Origin: Marsupella aquatica
Lineage: Eukaryota > Marchantiophyta
NCBI GenBank assembly: GCA_973895155.1
Contig: OZ316896.1
Coordinates: 21,824,001 to 21,888,000, forward strand
DNA length: 64,000 nt
Direction: 5' to 3'
Under the pieces are notes generated by a model, which made no database searches, was not told the origin of the DNA, and saw only the letters and a list, made by a program, of their open reading frames with translations. Within the stretch, counting starts at the first letter, position 1; each line of letters starts with the position of its first letter. A program made the position numbers and the translations under genes. Shown here piece after piece: positions 25,815 through 36,635 of this stretch.

Positions 25815-25956
25815 ATGCTGTCCTCGCGCAGAACCCGCCAACAGCACCACGAGCAGGCTAGCTCCTTCTTGCTCCTCGTCCTATTGCTCGTGACTCGCGA
25901 GCTGAGCAGCAGCGCTATTTCAATTGCAGCAGCTCAGTACCCCGATGAAATGAGCA
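25815..25956 (+). CDS. Orphan first exon with a signal peptide or anchor
   Basis: The ATG at 25815 opens 47 codons: a basic start (MLSSRRTRQQHHEQ), a leucine-rich hydrophobic core (SSFLLLVLLLVTREL) and an alanine-rich stretch ending QYPDEMS, then a consensus donor A|GTAAGTTC at 25957. This is what a secretory first exon looks like. No continuing exon could be found before the repeat desert, so the gene may extend through it, be truncated by it, or not exist. Product unknown. Confidence 0.35.
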
Positions 25957-28814
25957 GTAAGTTCACTAAGCAATAATGCATCAAACATTGGCGGGCCAGG
26001 AGCAGCCAATTTCTGCTGCCTAGCTCGACACGAGACAGTACTGAGTATAGTACCAATTCTTCCGCTGCCTTGAAATGAAAATGATGAGTACTACTTTTCC
26101 AGATGAGCAGCCTTTCTTCCTCCGCCTTGAAAGGAAAGTACTTTCCTGAGCGAAAAAGCTTGACACATCGAGGGGGGTCACAAGCAACCTCAACAAAACG
26201 GACCTCAATTGAACTCACTTCTTCTTCTGCCTCGAAATGCGTACTTTAGAGAGAAGTAAAGCAGCAGTAGCAGCAATCAGTCAATCAACCATTGCGGGGC
26301 CACAAGCAAGCGCTCCGACGAGGATTCCTGCCTGTACCACCATTTTTCTCAATTACACCACTGTCTTTTTGCCGAACTTTACAGAAGACCCGACTTTCCT
26401 ACGAGGGTCTGTACTCCGACTCACGACGACCTCCTGTCCTCCTCGACCAACAACATACTCTCGAGTCCATCACGTTGCAAACTGCAAAGCCGAGCCGACC
26501 CGAGCTGCTCCGCCCGAACCCGTACCGTACCATATCTTTTAGCCTCGGGCGGATCTTCTCGCCTCGGCACCGGAAGGACCGGAGTGGACTGAACACGAGG
26601 GACAGGGGTACTGGACTGGTACTGGCCTGTACCAGCCTACCAGGATCCGTATTTTCTTTCTCTGTTTCGATTTTCTTCTTTGGGGGAATAAAGAACGGAC
26701 GGGTAGTAAAGTGCGAACGATACCGTGGGAACGAGAAAGACACCGTAGGTCGTATCACAGGCCCCAACGAGACGCCGACGCTTTGGCTCTCGGGGACTCT
26801 ACATTTTGGGGGTTATCGCCCAAAATCACACTCAAAGTTTGGTCTTAACAAGATAAGGTCTTCTCAAAGTTTGACCTTAACAAGATAAGTTATTCTCATA
26901 ACTCAAGTAAACCTATTTATGATTACCGTAAGGAAAGTTCATGAGCTCAACACTTAACCCATAATTTTCCTGCAACATTAGACAGAACTCTGGAAAGCCG
27001 ACACTTGGTGATTGCTGCTACATTTACAAGGGCGGTTGATCAAGATTTGAGGGGAAATTAATATATGCTATGAGACAAGTGAGGCCATAACTCCTGCCTT
27101 ATGGGGTGGGTCAATGTTATCTCCCCCATTTTTTAATTTCTAAATTGGGTCCCATAATTTGAGTTATGAAATATATCACAAATCCATAACTCTCACTAAT
27201 GACCCAGCTTTGAGACACTAAGGAAAGGAGAAAAACTAAGGAAAAAAATTCATTGATTTGAATTACTGTTTTTCCAAAAGCAATTTTGCTGTTGGCAATA
27301 AAACCACAGAAATAGAAAATTATTGCTCACCAGAACGACCAGAAAAGTATGCAATTTCTCCCAAAAAATGCCATCTTGACAGAAAAAGTTTTTGAAGCAC
27401 TGGTCCATCTGGGCATTTTGTTGTTTAGGTCCATCGGGGAGTGATATTACACAATATAGAGAGGGGAATATAAGGAAAACAGGGAACCCCAGTAAACATG
27501 AGTGAGCCTTACCTCATCCCACCCTTACTGGAAACCCTTAAGATAAGGGTTATGACCATCCAACCCTTCCTAGAAAGTCTTCATGCAATCTTACGGGAGA
27601 GCCTTATTGTAAGGGTGTTAATCATCCAACCGTTACTAGCAAGCCTTACTGTAAGGTAATTGACCAGCCAACAACTAAAATGCAAAACTCCTATCCAATC
27701 CATTCACTGTAAAGCTATCAGATTTTCAGACACTTATTTGGGCCACGGTACATACTTGTGATTTCCTATTGGGTAACTAAAATGCAAAAAGTCATGTCAA
27801 ATCCAGCCATATTCAGTTTGCTTCTCAGTAGGGCTTTAGTTATTTTGACACTAAGCAGGACACTCAGGCCTTCATGGAATTCTACACTTTGTTTTGTCCT
27901 CTTTATTGGTCTCTTGCCTTTAGGATCCTATCTCCAACCTTGACCCATTTTGTTATTTACTTGGCTATGTGACGTACTGTGAAGCTATCAATTTTCAGAC
28001 TATTAGATTTTGTTGCCACCTGCATCAATCCGGCAATTGAATTGTCCCCAACCATTGATGTTTTCCATCCTGATTTATGGGTGTTTTTGCGTGACCCTGG
28101 CCTAAACCCTGGCTCACTTCCCAGTGGCATTTGAGTTTTACTTTCTGTTTGCAGTTTTGGCCATTTGACTTTGAAGTGCTCGCATCTCAAATTGATATTT
28201 CTGTAGTTTTGCTGGCTGCAGCTTTTCTAGGGGTTTTGTGAGTGTTTCCAATTGGCATTTTTTGTGGTGTGGCCATTGACTGACTTGTGGGCAGTGAAAG
28301 TGACTGAATCCAAGGTTTTGGGAGTGGCGGGGGGCGGGGGGGGGGTGTTTGTCTCAAACAGCAACATGGAGGGATCTTGTTTTATGGCTATTAAGGAGTT
28401 GGAGTTCATCAGGGTTATCATCTTGTTTTATAGCTATTCAGAAGTTGGAGTTCATCGGGGTTATCATTCAGCAAATCATTGGCCCATTTTGATGGTAATT
28501 GTGAATAGGTTTAATCTGGACTCCATATAATCATCTCTATGCTATTGCATATCTCATTGCAACAAAACTTTTGTAAGGGGCCATCACATAAGGTTTTTTT
28601 GAGAGGGGGTCCATGATATGTAAATATACCTCATCTTTTAGGGCCATAGGCTATCGTCAAGGCAAACGAAGTCTTGTTTTTCTCTCGAGGATGGTAACTA
28701 CAGAGTACAGCAAACTGGCCTACATGTTCATTTCACTTCCCTTCCCTTCCAGCCTTCCAGGTCATTTAATTTCCCTCCCACCTTGTTGAGATCTCTCTAT
28801 TGTCTTTGTGAAGA

Positions 28815-28990
28815 TGCTGCTGACTGCAGAGCTATGCATGCTTGCGGCGTACACTTGGTCAAAATGCGGCTCTAAGCCACAGTGGAGGCAAGGAGAAAAC
28901 AAGCTGCTTCATATCACAATTTCCGGCCTAAGCAAAGGAGTGAGCCAGGAGGAATTGGGCGAGCTCTGCTGTACCACTGAACAGACTGGT
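28815..28990 (+). other. Exon-like open block in the repeat desert
   Basis: After GTGAAG there is an open stretch of about 60 codons (MLLTAELCMLAAYTWSKCG..., later ISGLSKGVSQEELGELCC) ending at a donor-like ACTG|GTAAGGC. Its base composition is less AT-rich than its surroundings. No homology is recognised, and it may be a captured exon or chance. Confidence 0.15.
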
Positions 28991-29894
28991 AAGGCACAAA
29001 GAAGCTATTTTGACTCACATTAAAGCACAAATGAAACAGAGCTAATGTTGCAACCCTACTGAAATAAGTGTTACTTCTGACTTCAGTACAAGTTCACCAA
29101 AGTTAGTGTTCCTGACATTAATTCTCACATAACACTAAGGGTGGCTTTACATGACATGTTTTTTCCCTCTAAGATTGAAATGGATTGTATAAGCCAGTGC
29201 CCTTTCTACTGGGCCACCAAGAGTCTTGGTTTTGGTCTAACTGAGATTTTTGGATGCTTTTGGGGTCCACCTTTAGTAGGTCCTTTTATAGTAGGTTATA
29301 GTTTCTTATGGTCTCTGTGTTGCTTGGCTACTATTGCCTTTGAGGACTTGCTCTGGCACTGGGGCTGGGGCTTCTGGCAGATCACTTTTTATTCCTTGAA
29401 ACCATAAGCAGACCCATCTTGCAGAGGATAGGTGACATACTCTGGAGCATGCGCCTCTGTAGAATAGCCACAAGGACCCAGACCAAGAGGGGGAGAGGGG
29501 TTTAGCAAAGCAGGGCCCCAAAGCAAACCAGCCAAGGGTTGAGGAGAAATCAGTACCCCCACCACACACACACACACCCCTTCCCATTTTTGAGGTTGGG
29601 AAGTTGTACATTCTAAGTTTCTACCTTTTTGTGATTGTGTGCTTTTGATCCCCCATTGGCTGTGTTTTGCAAATATGGCTCATCTAACCAGGTATGGTGT
29701 CTACCAATCTATGGTAAGCAATGGACCCAAGTACATGGTGACGTGGAATGCTTATTTTGTCTAGAATTAGACCACCATTATAGATGGCCCAAACATTTAC
29801 AAACCCTGGCTCTTCATTCAAGAGATTTGCATTGAGTGAAGTTAATTTCAAAAGATCACAAGATCTTGGTGTTTAGAAAAGGAGGTGGCCTGCC

Positions 29895-30070
29895 GTCCTG
29901 TTTGCTTGGTTGACTGAAAGTCACAAGTGCCCCCCAACTTCTTGCAAAACTACCAGAACTAGCCTGATTACCTGTTCCTGTTTGCTTGGTTGACTCGAAG
30001 TCTAGAAGGTCACAAGTGCCCCCCAACTTCTTGCAAAACTACCTAACTAGTCTGATTACCTATTCCTTCA
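29895..30070. repeat. Tandem duplication of about 80-90 bp
   Basis: TGTTTGCTTGGTTGACT, CACAAGTGCCCCCCAACTTC and TTGCAAAACTACC occur in the same order twice (from about 29898 and from about 29978). A few substitutions and a small insertion (CTAGAAGG) mark the second copy. Confidence 0.85.
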
Positions 30071-31649
30071 ACATAAATAGAGATGAAGACAAAACAATTT
30101 TGCAAAGAAAATTTCTACCATATGTCTCTTTGTTATTCGCCCTATCCCTATTTTTTGTTCACCCTCACTTTGTCCTTATCCAGAGTCCAGTTTTGTCTTT
30201 ATTTCTTAATTCAGTTTTGTCTATATTTTGAGTTACAGTAGCCCTTGAAAGTAGCTTATGTTCGCAATTTATTAGTATGATAAGGGTGAACAGGGCACTC
30301 TAAGAGACCTTAGCGGCGATACCCTTGAAATGAGTCTCACCAACTAATTTCTAACTTTTGGGGACTCCCTAAGTCAAGTGTGATATTTTGGGGTCCCACC
30401 AAGCAACTTTCAGTTTAATGACAGTTTTTTTGGCATGTATTTTGAATCAAGTCTATGAAGAACATTCGTCTAATAAGATCCACTACTTACCTAATTAGGC
30501 ACTAACCTTGAGTATCTTAACCTTGAGTATATTTTGACAAAGTCAATGTTGCCTATATTATTCCCTGGGAGAACGCTGTTTTGTAGTTCTACAACTAAAG
30601 GTATAGAATCATAGACAGCTTGTATTATTAAAAAACACCAGTGAGAAGTTGAACCGACTCTAAACCAGGCAGAGTGAGGTGAGGGTTTAACAAGAGCAAA
30701 GGTGGGACCCTGATCTTTTGTCAGGAGGATACCCTAGTTGTAACCAGGTTTGCCATTGGTTATCACAAAATCTATACTATAATTTGCAATCAAACTCTAC
30801 AAAAATGATTTACTCCATAGAGTGAACTGGTAGGCCATAGTTATGTGGTGACAATTATTTCAATGTCGACAAGTTTAGTAAGTGGGGTCGGGCATGGGAT
30901 TCTGGGTACAACGAGCCTTTCCTTTGTATAAGCATAGGTTTTGGGGCTAGGTATTATTCAAATTCCTTTCATCAAGGTTAGAGATTCTACTTGTTGAAGG
31001 TTACCTAGGATCTGAACGATGGCCTAGCAGGTTGTCTGAAGTCTGGATAGACTGACAAGCTTAGATGGGCTTTATCAGAATGTCAAAATAGACTCAAATA
31101 GCTTTTTTCACACATTTTTACTTGAATGTGCCCTATAAATATTTCCTGACCGTTTGCAGACTGTTTTCAATTGGTTTACTTGGTGTTCCAGAGCAGCATC
31201 AGTTGCCAATGCTCGACCAGGACTTTTGGCCCTATGTGAATGTTTTAGAAGCAAGTTTACTGTTGCTATCACGCAGCGTATTCGAGGCATTATTTGTTGC
31301 AGAATGGTGTCCTAAGTACAATCTTTGGCCAAAAAAAACAAGTAGTGCCTTTTGCTGCTCAGGCCCAAACTACTCAAGGTTTTCTCCCCAAAACTCCATA
31401 AAAAATTCAGTGAAACGTTTCCAGTGTAAGCCGGCTGATGATTTTTACGCAACCCATGGGAAAGGCAGGGACAATGTTTTGGTCTATCCAAGCTATGGTT
31501 TCCATCTAGCTATGGACAGATCAAGAATAAGATTCACAAAAGATCCATCCAAGCTATAGTTTCCATCTAGCTATGGACGGATCAACAATAGGTTTCACAA
31601 TCTTTTGAATCAAGCGTCATTTCACAACCTTGTCTTTTACTTATGGCAA

Positions 31650-34600
31650 AGTGTGACGGGGTTCCCGTCACCGAAAATCCTCAATAATTGTTTACTGGGT
31701 TGTGCCATGTAAATAACCATTGTAAATAAGCCGGTTTTTTTTTAATTTTCAAGTTAATTCCGTCCTTTCAAGTTGGTGCTGCCAGGAGGACTTTACTTTA
31801 TTTCCTTCTCGGAATTGTTCTAAACGGTCACGGCAACCTAGAGGGGGGGCAAATAGGTGGCCTGGCCATTTTGCTTGAACCATTGTCAAGTTCCCCCTAT
31901 AAGTCCAAGAGGTTAACTTTTCTTTTTGGGGTTAAATGGGTATAACCACAACAAGGGCCAAAAGAAGAGAAGGAGTTCTTTTGAGAGGTTAAAAGTTGTT
32001 GGAATAAAGGGGTCCATAAGGGGCAGCCCCTGTGGATGCCACCTGGCATCTCCATAAGGTCAGCCGGGGCACGGAGTTCAGCCGGGGCGAAGCGTGAAGA
32101 GAAGGAGGTGGGGGGGATTAAACCCCTCTTAAGGAGCCCTCTTAATAGTGCCCCGCAAGTGAACGGAGGGAGGGAGCAAGCCCTGCATAGGGCCGCGAGC
32201 CCACCAGCAAAACCCGGGAAAAAGGAGTGGGCGGCCAAGGTAAGGATATGGGGCGCGAGCCGGGGCGAGGTGAGCCGGGGCAAAGCGAGCAGGGCGCGAG
32301 CAGCCGGGGCGAGCCGAAGCAAGCCAGGGCGCAGGCAGCCGAAGAAAGGAGGAAGGAGTCGGGGGGAGTATTAACTCTCCCATGAGTGGAGTTGGGGGTA
32401 GGGGGAATTTAATTCCCCATACCATGCATGGGGCTGCGGGAGGAAACCGGGGCTTATGGAGGCCCAAGGGAGAGAGGTACGGGGGGGAGTAAATGCTCCC
32501 CGACTAGTGGGAGGCAGGTACTGGGCACGGCGAGCGAGAAGCGGGGAACAAAGCGGCAGCCGCGTGTCGGCCTGCGCGCGCCCTGCATAGGGCCGCGAGC
32601 CGGGGCGTATGGTGTGAGGGGAGCCAGGAGAAAGAATAGTTGGGGAGGGTGAAGAAAGGGGTTTTCTCCCCTTTCCTTTGTATTCGTTTTTCTCCCTCCC
32701 TTCTCTTTGCGTGACTTCTTGCTCTGCCGAAAGCAATTTCTCTCATTGCCGAAAGCTCTCTCCACATTTTGCAATTATTTTAGAAGCTTTTTCTCATGGT
32801 CAATTGTTGGGGCTTGTTGGCATGATTCTTCCGGGCATTAGCAGCAGTAGCACGGAGTGGCTTCTGAGGGAATTGAGGGTAATTGATTGATCGGGATACG
32901 GGGGCCGTTTTGGGCCAGGGAATTGACATTGCTACGGGTGACGGGATTTGGTGATTGAGGATTTGATTTCTGGATGCATGGATGCTGGACCAACCGGAGT
33001 TTAGTGCGGCACGCGTTCGAAGATACAAGGCTGCTTACCGTGACTACGTTGAGACATTGATTGCAAGAGAGAGAGAGAAGAGAGAGAAGCTACGATGAGT
33101 ACTGGACCGGCGGCAAGTTCCGCACCGGTGAGTAGGAAGGTTTTCCGTCGAATTTATCCCAAAACCTCCGCCAAGGTGATGGAGGATTGTAGGAATTTTT
33201 TCAAGCCATCGGGCTCACGGAGTTCATGAAGGTGGAGATTACAATCCCTTCGGGGAAGAGTTGGAACATTGAGGCCGGGATGGAGTTACGTACGGAAGGA
33301 ATCTACTTTGAATGTCTCCAACGGGTAGTGCCCCATGTGGAGTTAGCTAAGCTTCTGTTTCTAGAGAACCAACAATTCTCATTCACCCCTCGGAACATAA
33401 GGGGAGAACTCACGTTGACAATGGTGGTCGGTTGGGTGATTAATCCCACCTCCACTACTTTCATTCCTCTTTCCGCCGTCAAGGATGCTGAGCACAAGGG
33501 ATTTCTGGCCAAGGTTCATCAACGGGTCTTTGGTAACGTGCAATCCGGGGTGGTGAATGGAGAGCATTTCGTGGTAGCTATGGACATCAAGAACTACCCA
33601 GCCCATGTGTACGGATGGTGGTACTACGGGTTGAAGAAGCTATTGGACGCCGATCCCGGGAGTGTGAAACCAGATGGGGCTGTACATTTGATGGGGTCAT
33701 TTTTGCTGGCCAGAGCAGAAGGGTGGATTGTTTCCCCGGGACAGGAAGACTCTGGATCATCCCTGACCACGGAAATTAGGAGTATTGCCACTACCATCGT
33801 GGGGAAACTAACGGAGGGATCATCGTCGGCGGTTGGGGATGATAATAGAGAGGAAGAAAACCAGGATGAAGAGTGGCTTGAATCACTTGTGGGAGATCCG
33901 GAGTAGCCCTGGTCTACGACATTCCTGATGTCTACCTGGCGGAGTTACGGGATTTCCGGGAGGGAGTCCATGAGGGACTCAAGCTAGTCCATGCATTGAG
34001 AGATTCTCTCAAGCAGGCCACCGCTAGAGTAGAGACTTTGGAGCAAAGTGCCCTGTCTATGAAGGAGGTGATCAAGGCCAAGGAGGAGGCCATTCATGAG
34101 AAGGTTAAGCTTCTCCAAGCAGCTCACGTAGAGATCTCCAACGTAAAGGGAGCCTTGTCCACCAAGGCCAAGGAAGCGGAAGAGGTTGGAGTATTGAAAC
34201 AGGCATTGGCCAAAGAGAAGCAGAATTCTGGAGAAGTGGTGGAGTTAAGAGCCCAGGTGGGAGCACTACGGAGTCAAATGGTGATCTTTGAGACAAGGGC
34301 TAAGAGGAGTGAGGCCGTCTAGGGAAACGGAAGAGCCCCTGCACACCTAGCTCCACACTTTCCCTGAATTTGATCTCCAGGGCCATTGAGATGGTGGTGA
34401 AGGAAGTCAGTGGGAAGTATGGACCCCTCTTGGATGCAGCCAAGAAGAGTCAAGAGAAAAGCAAGAGCTTAGAGAAGAAGCTCAGGGAGGTACGTAAATC
34501 GTTACGAGAAGCTCAGGTCAACACGGGGATGCCACCCTGATCTGTCACCCCTGGGACTCCCATGGCCACCGGGCAGGTTTTACCGTTGGAGTTGCGGTTC

Positions 34601-35650
34601 GGTGAAGAGGCGGCCTTGTGGAAGGACACCATTGGTGAGGGGTACATCAAGGCGTGGCAGGCCTTGGCCAGTTTGAGGAAGTAGGGGAGCACTAGCACAA
34701 GGAGTACCCCCGTGAAAAAGAAGAGGAGTGAAGTGGCATTCACTCCAGTGGAGAGTGATGAGGAGGCCCACTCACGGGGCTCAAGCCAGGGCACCGTGAG
34801 TGAAGAGGAGGAGGATTAGAGTGGTCGTACGGACGTGGTTGTACGGCCCCTTGACTTTCCAACTTTTTTGTGAGGGGTCACTCACGGGCTTGTTGGAAAG
34901 AGCTCGCGGAGCTGATTCCAACAAGAGGTGGCGCTCCTCAAATGGAGCCAAGATGAGCAAGTTAGGGCCCGACGAAGTTGGGTTTACGGGATACTAAAAC
35001 GGCCATAACTTGGTCGTCCGATGTCCGTCAAGAGCGGTTGAGTGATTAATGATCAGGAGGAGGAGGGCTATCCAAGGGTGAACTCAGAAGTGCAAGTGGA
35101 AGGGCACCTAGTTTCGGCCATTGTGGGGTTCCTTGCAATTTCACGGTTCACGGAGTAATGTTGGGGCGCCGTCGAAGACACCGTCGGCCCCATTGTTAGT
35201 TTTGGGTTTAGGGTTTTAGAAGCATGTGTGTGCCGCATGCTTTTAGTTTAGGGGTTTCTTGGTGAAGGGTTTAGCGGCGCCGCTAGGGTAGCCGCCATCC
35301 TTGTGACCCCGTGAGGGGTGCTTTGGTGTGTTGTTTTGAGTATTTAGGGGGAGAGCCCCGAAGTAGTGAGGGGGGAACTCAGTCTAGTGTTGGTGTTAGG
35401 GAAGTTAACTCATAGCCAGAAGGGGAATTCGAGCCAAAGTAGTGAGGTAGAGGTGTAGCGCTTGCCCCAGTGAGGCAGGAGTTGGGCAGACGGCAGGAGG
35501 CCGGGTTGTCCTTGCAATGTGTTACCACTTTTTGCCAAAAGATATGGATTTGGTTTGATTCCTCAAGTTTTGGTGTGGCGTTATCTTTTCCGGCTCACGA
35601 TTGTGTTCTTTCCCAAGAAGCGTCTAAGGAATACTTGCACGGATTGGTCG
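31650..35650 (+). mobile_element. GC-rich decayed transposable element with gag-like frame
   Basis: A 4-kb block clearly richer in GC than its flanks. It begins near a perfect hairpin, GTGACGGG-GTT-CCCGTCAC (31657-31675). The leader (32.06-32.62 kb) repeats AGCCGGGGC at least six times and has CCCTGCATAGGGCCGCGAGCC-like copies near 32181 and 32581. The protein-coding part follows from 33095. No reverse transcriptase, integrase, matching LTR or target duplication was found, so it is best called a non-autonomous or truncated element of unknown class. Confidence 0.5.
33095..34819 (+). pseudogene. Gag-like coiled-coil protein of the element, frameshifted
   Basis: A plausible start ATG lies at 33095 (MSTGPAASSAP...). 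The frame slips by one base in a T-rich stretch near 33199-33212 and goes on as GLTEFMKVEITIPSGKSW to a stop at 33906. A second shift leads to a coiled-coil part (EGLKLVHALRDSLKQ, rich in K/E and heptads) that stops at 34322. A further frame (IEMVVKEVSGKYGPLLDAAK...) carries in-frame TGA and TAG codons before its acidic end at about 34819. The order of globular domain, coiled coil and charged tail resembles a retroelement capsid protein, but I cannot name a family. No nucleocapsid zinc knuckle was seen. Confidence 0.5.
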
Positions 35651-36342
35651 ACCATGTGAGTAGGGGGTGGTGATAGCACTCCACCAACGACCAGTAAGAG
35701 TGTGTGTGTGTGGGGCGTAGTCCATGGGACTTGATCAAAAGCAGCGGGACTAGTCGGTAGACTTGATCACAAACTACATTTCCGGGAGCGAAAATAAACA
35801 TACTCATCCTACATGCAATAGAATCCTAATAGCGTCCCTCCACGTTCTCGTCATACGATAACAAACGATTTTAGTAGGAGTAAATACGTATTTGTCGTGT
35901 AAATCGTTTGATAAGCAGGTGACACAAAGTAAGTACCTCCCCTGCCAACTCCATAACTAGTCATACCCCCCAAAACTCAGTCAATTTCTTTTAAAACCTT
36001 CTAAGCGGGAATTAATAGTACCAATACATGCCAAGATAAACCCTTTCAAATCAACATACTATGCCAAAGATCTGGCTCTACAACAATATAGGCACTTCAA
36101 AATCAAGTTCAAGGGATTGTAGATTGTGAAAGGGTAATTCTGTTTTGTGACAGCAGAGAAGAGACCACTACATTGCTGAATTTGTTATGTTATTTTTCCT
36201 TGAAAGAATCTTTTTATTTTAAATGAAAAACTATGTAAACCCCATGGATGAGGGGAAACAAGCAACACAAAGCCGCAGCCACGAAGGACAATGGCCATAG
36301 GGTAGCCAGATTGAAAAGAAATGTAAAAACAAGAGAACGCAC
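34820..36342. other. Element tail and flanking intergenic sequence
   Basis: No supported gene. The GC-rich element seems to fade between 35.6 and 35.8 kb. A short TG run lies at 35700-35712. From 35.8 kb the sequence is AT-rich and without recognisable structure up to the TIR element. Confidence 0.4.
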
Positions 36343-36624
36343 TGGGTAGTGTCATTTCCACAAAACTGACACATCATGTGCGATGAAAAATAGGGTCATT
36401 TTATTGATTCTAAAGGAATACTTGAGAATTTTCTCAGAAAGGAAATAAGGTCTCTTTAATCCAATTTCTGAACTTATAAGAACATTGGAGCTTTTCATCC
36501 AATGTTGGGAATGTTCCAAAATACTCCAACTTTATAAGGGTTAAAAAAATTCTTACATTTTAGAGGGTCCAAGGCCTAAAAATGCTGCAGGTGATGAGGA
36601 GGCCTCCACATAGTGAGGCCCCTG
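36343..36624 (+). mobile_element. Small TIR element, family A copy 1
   Basis: 282 bp, same orientation as copy 3. Shared landmarks are ACACATCATGTGC, ATAGGGTCATT, CTTATAAGAACATT, TTCTTACATTTT and GAGGCCTCCA. It is flanked by AGAGAACGCAC (36332-36342) and AGAGAACACAC (36625-36635), an 11-bp target duplication with one mismatch. It has no coding capacity. Size and duplication length fit a Mutator-like miniature element. Confidence 0.8.
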
Positions 36625-36635
36625 AGAGAACACAC

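Larger units (their letters stand above)
25957..31650. other. Repeat-rich intergenic sequence, left part of the gene desert
   Basis: No supported gene. Frames up to about 200 codons at 26.2-26.9 kb have no recognisable domain and overlap on both strands. Visible structure is a set of short tandem duplications: 27.52-27.66 kb (CCAACC-TTACT-CAAGGG-like, about 58 bp), 28.40-28.47 kb (GTTGGAGTTCATC, about 48 bp), 29.90-30.07 kb and 31.49-31.60 kb (TCTATCCAAGCTATGG..., about 62 bp). A G-rich run lies at 28328-28346. A sequence starting GTGGGGTCGGGCATGGG near 30.89 kb recurs, twice in tandem, at about 50.59-50.75 kb. Confidence 0.5.

Noticed and set aside
26237-26888. A 198-codon plus frame with overlapping 122-codon minus frame
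   Set aside because: Low-complexity, no domain, and open frames on both strands suggest chance in GC-richer DNA.
32036-32774. Overlapping frames on both strands in the GC-rich element leader
   Set aside because: They follow from GC-rich repeats with few stops; the peptides are proline/arginine-rich and unlike any protein known to me.
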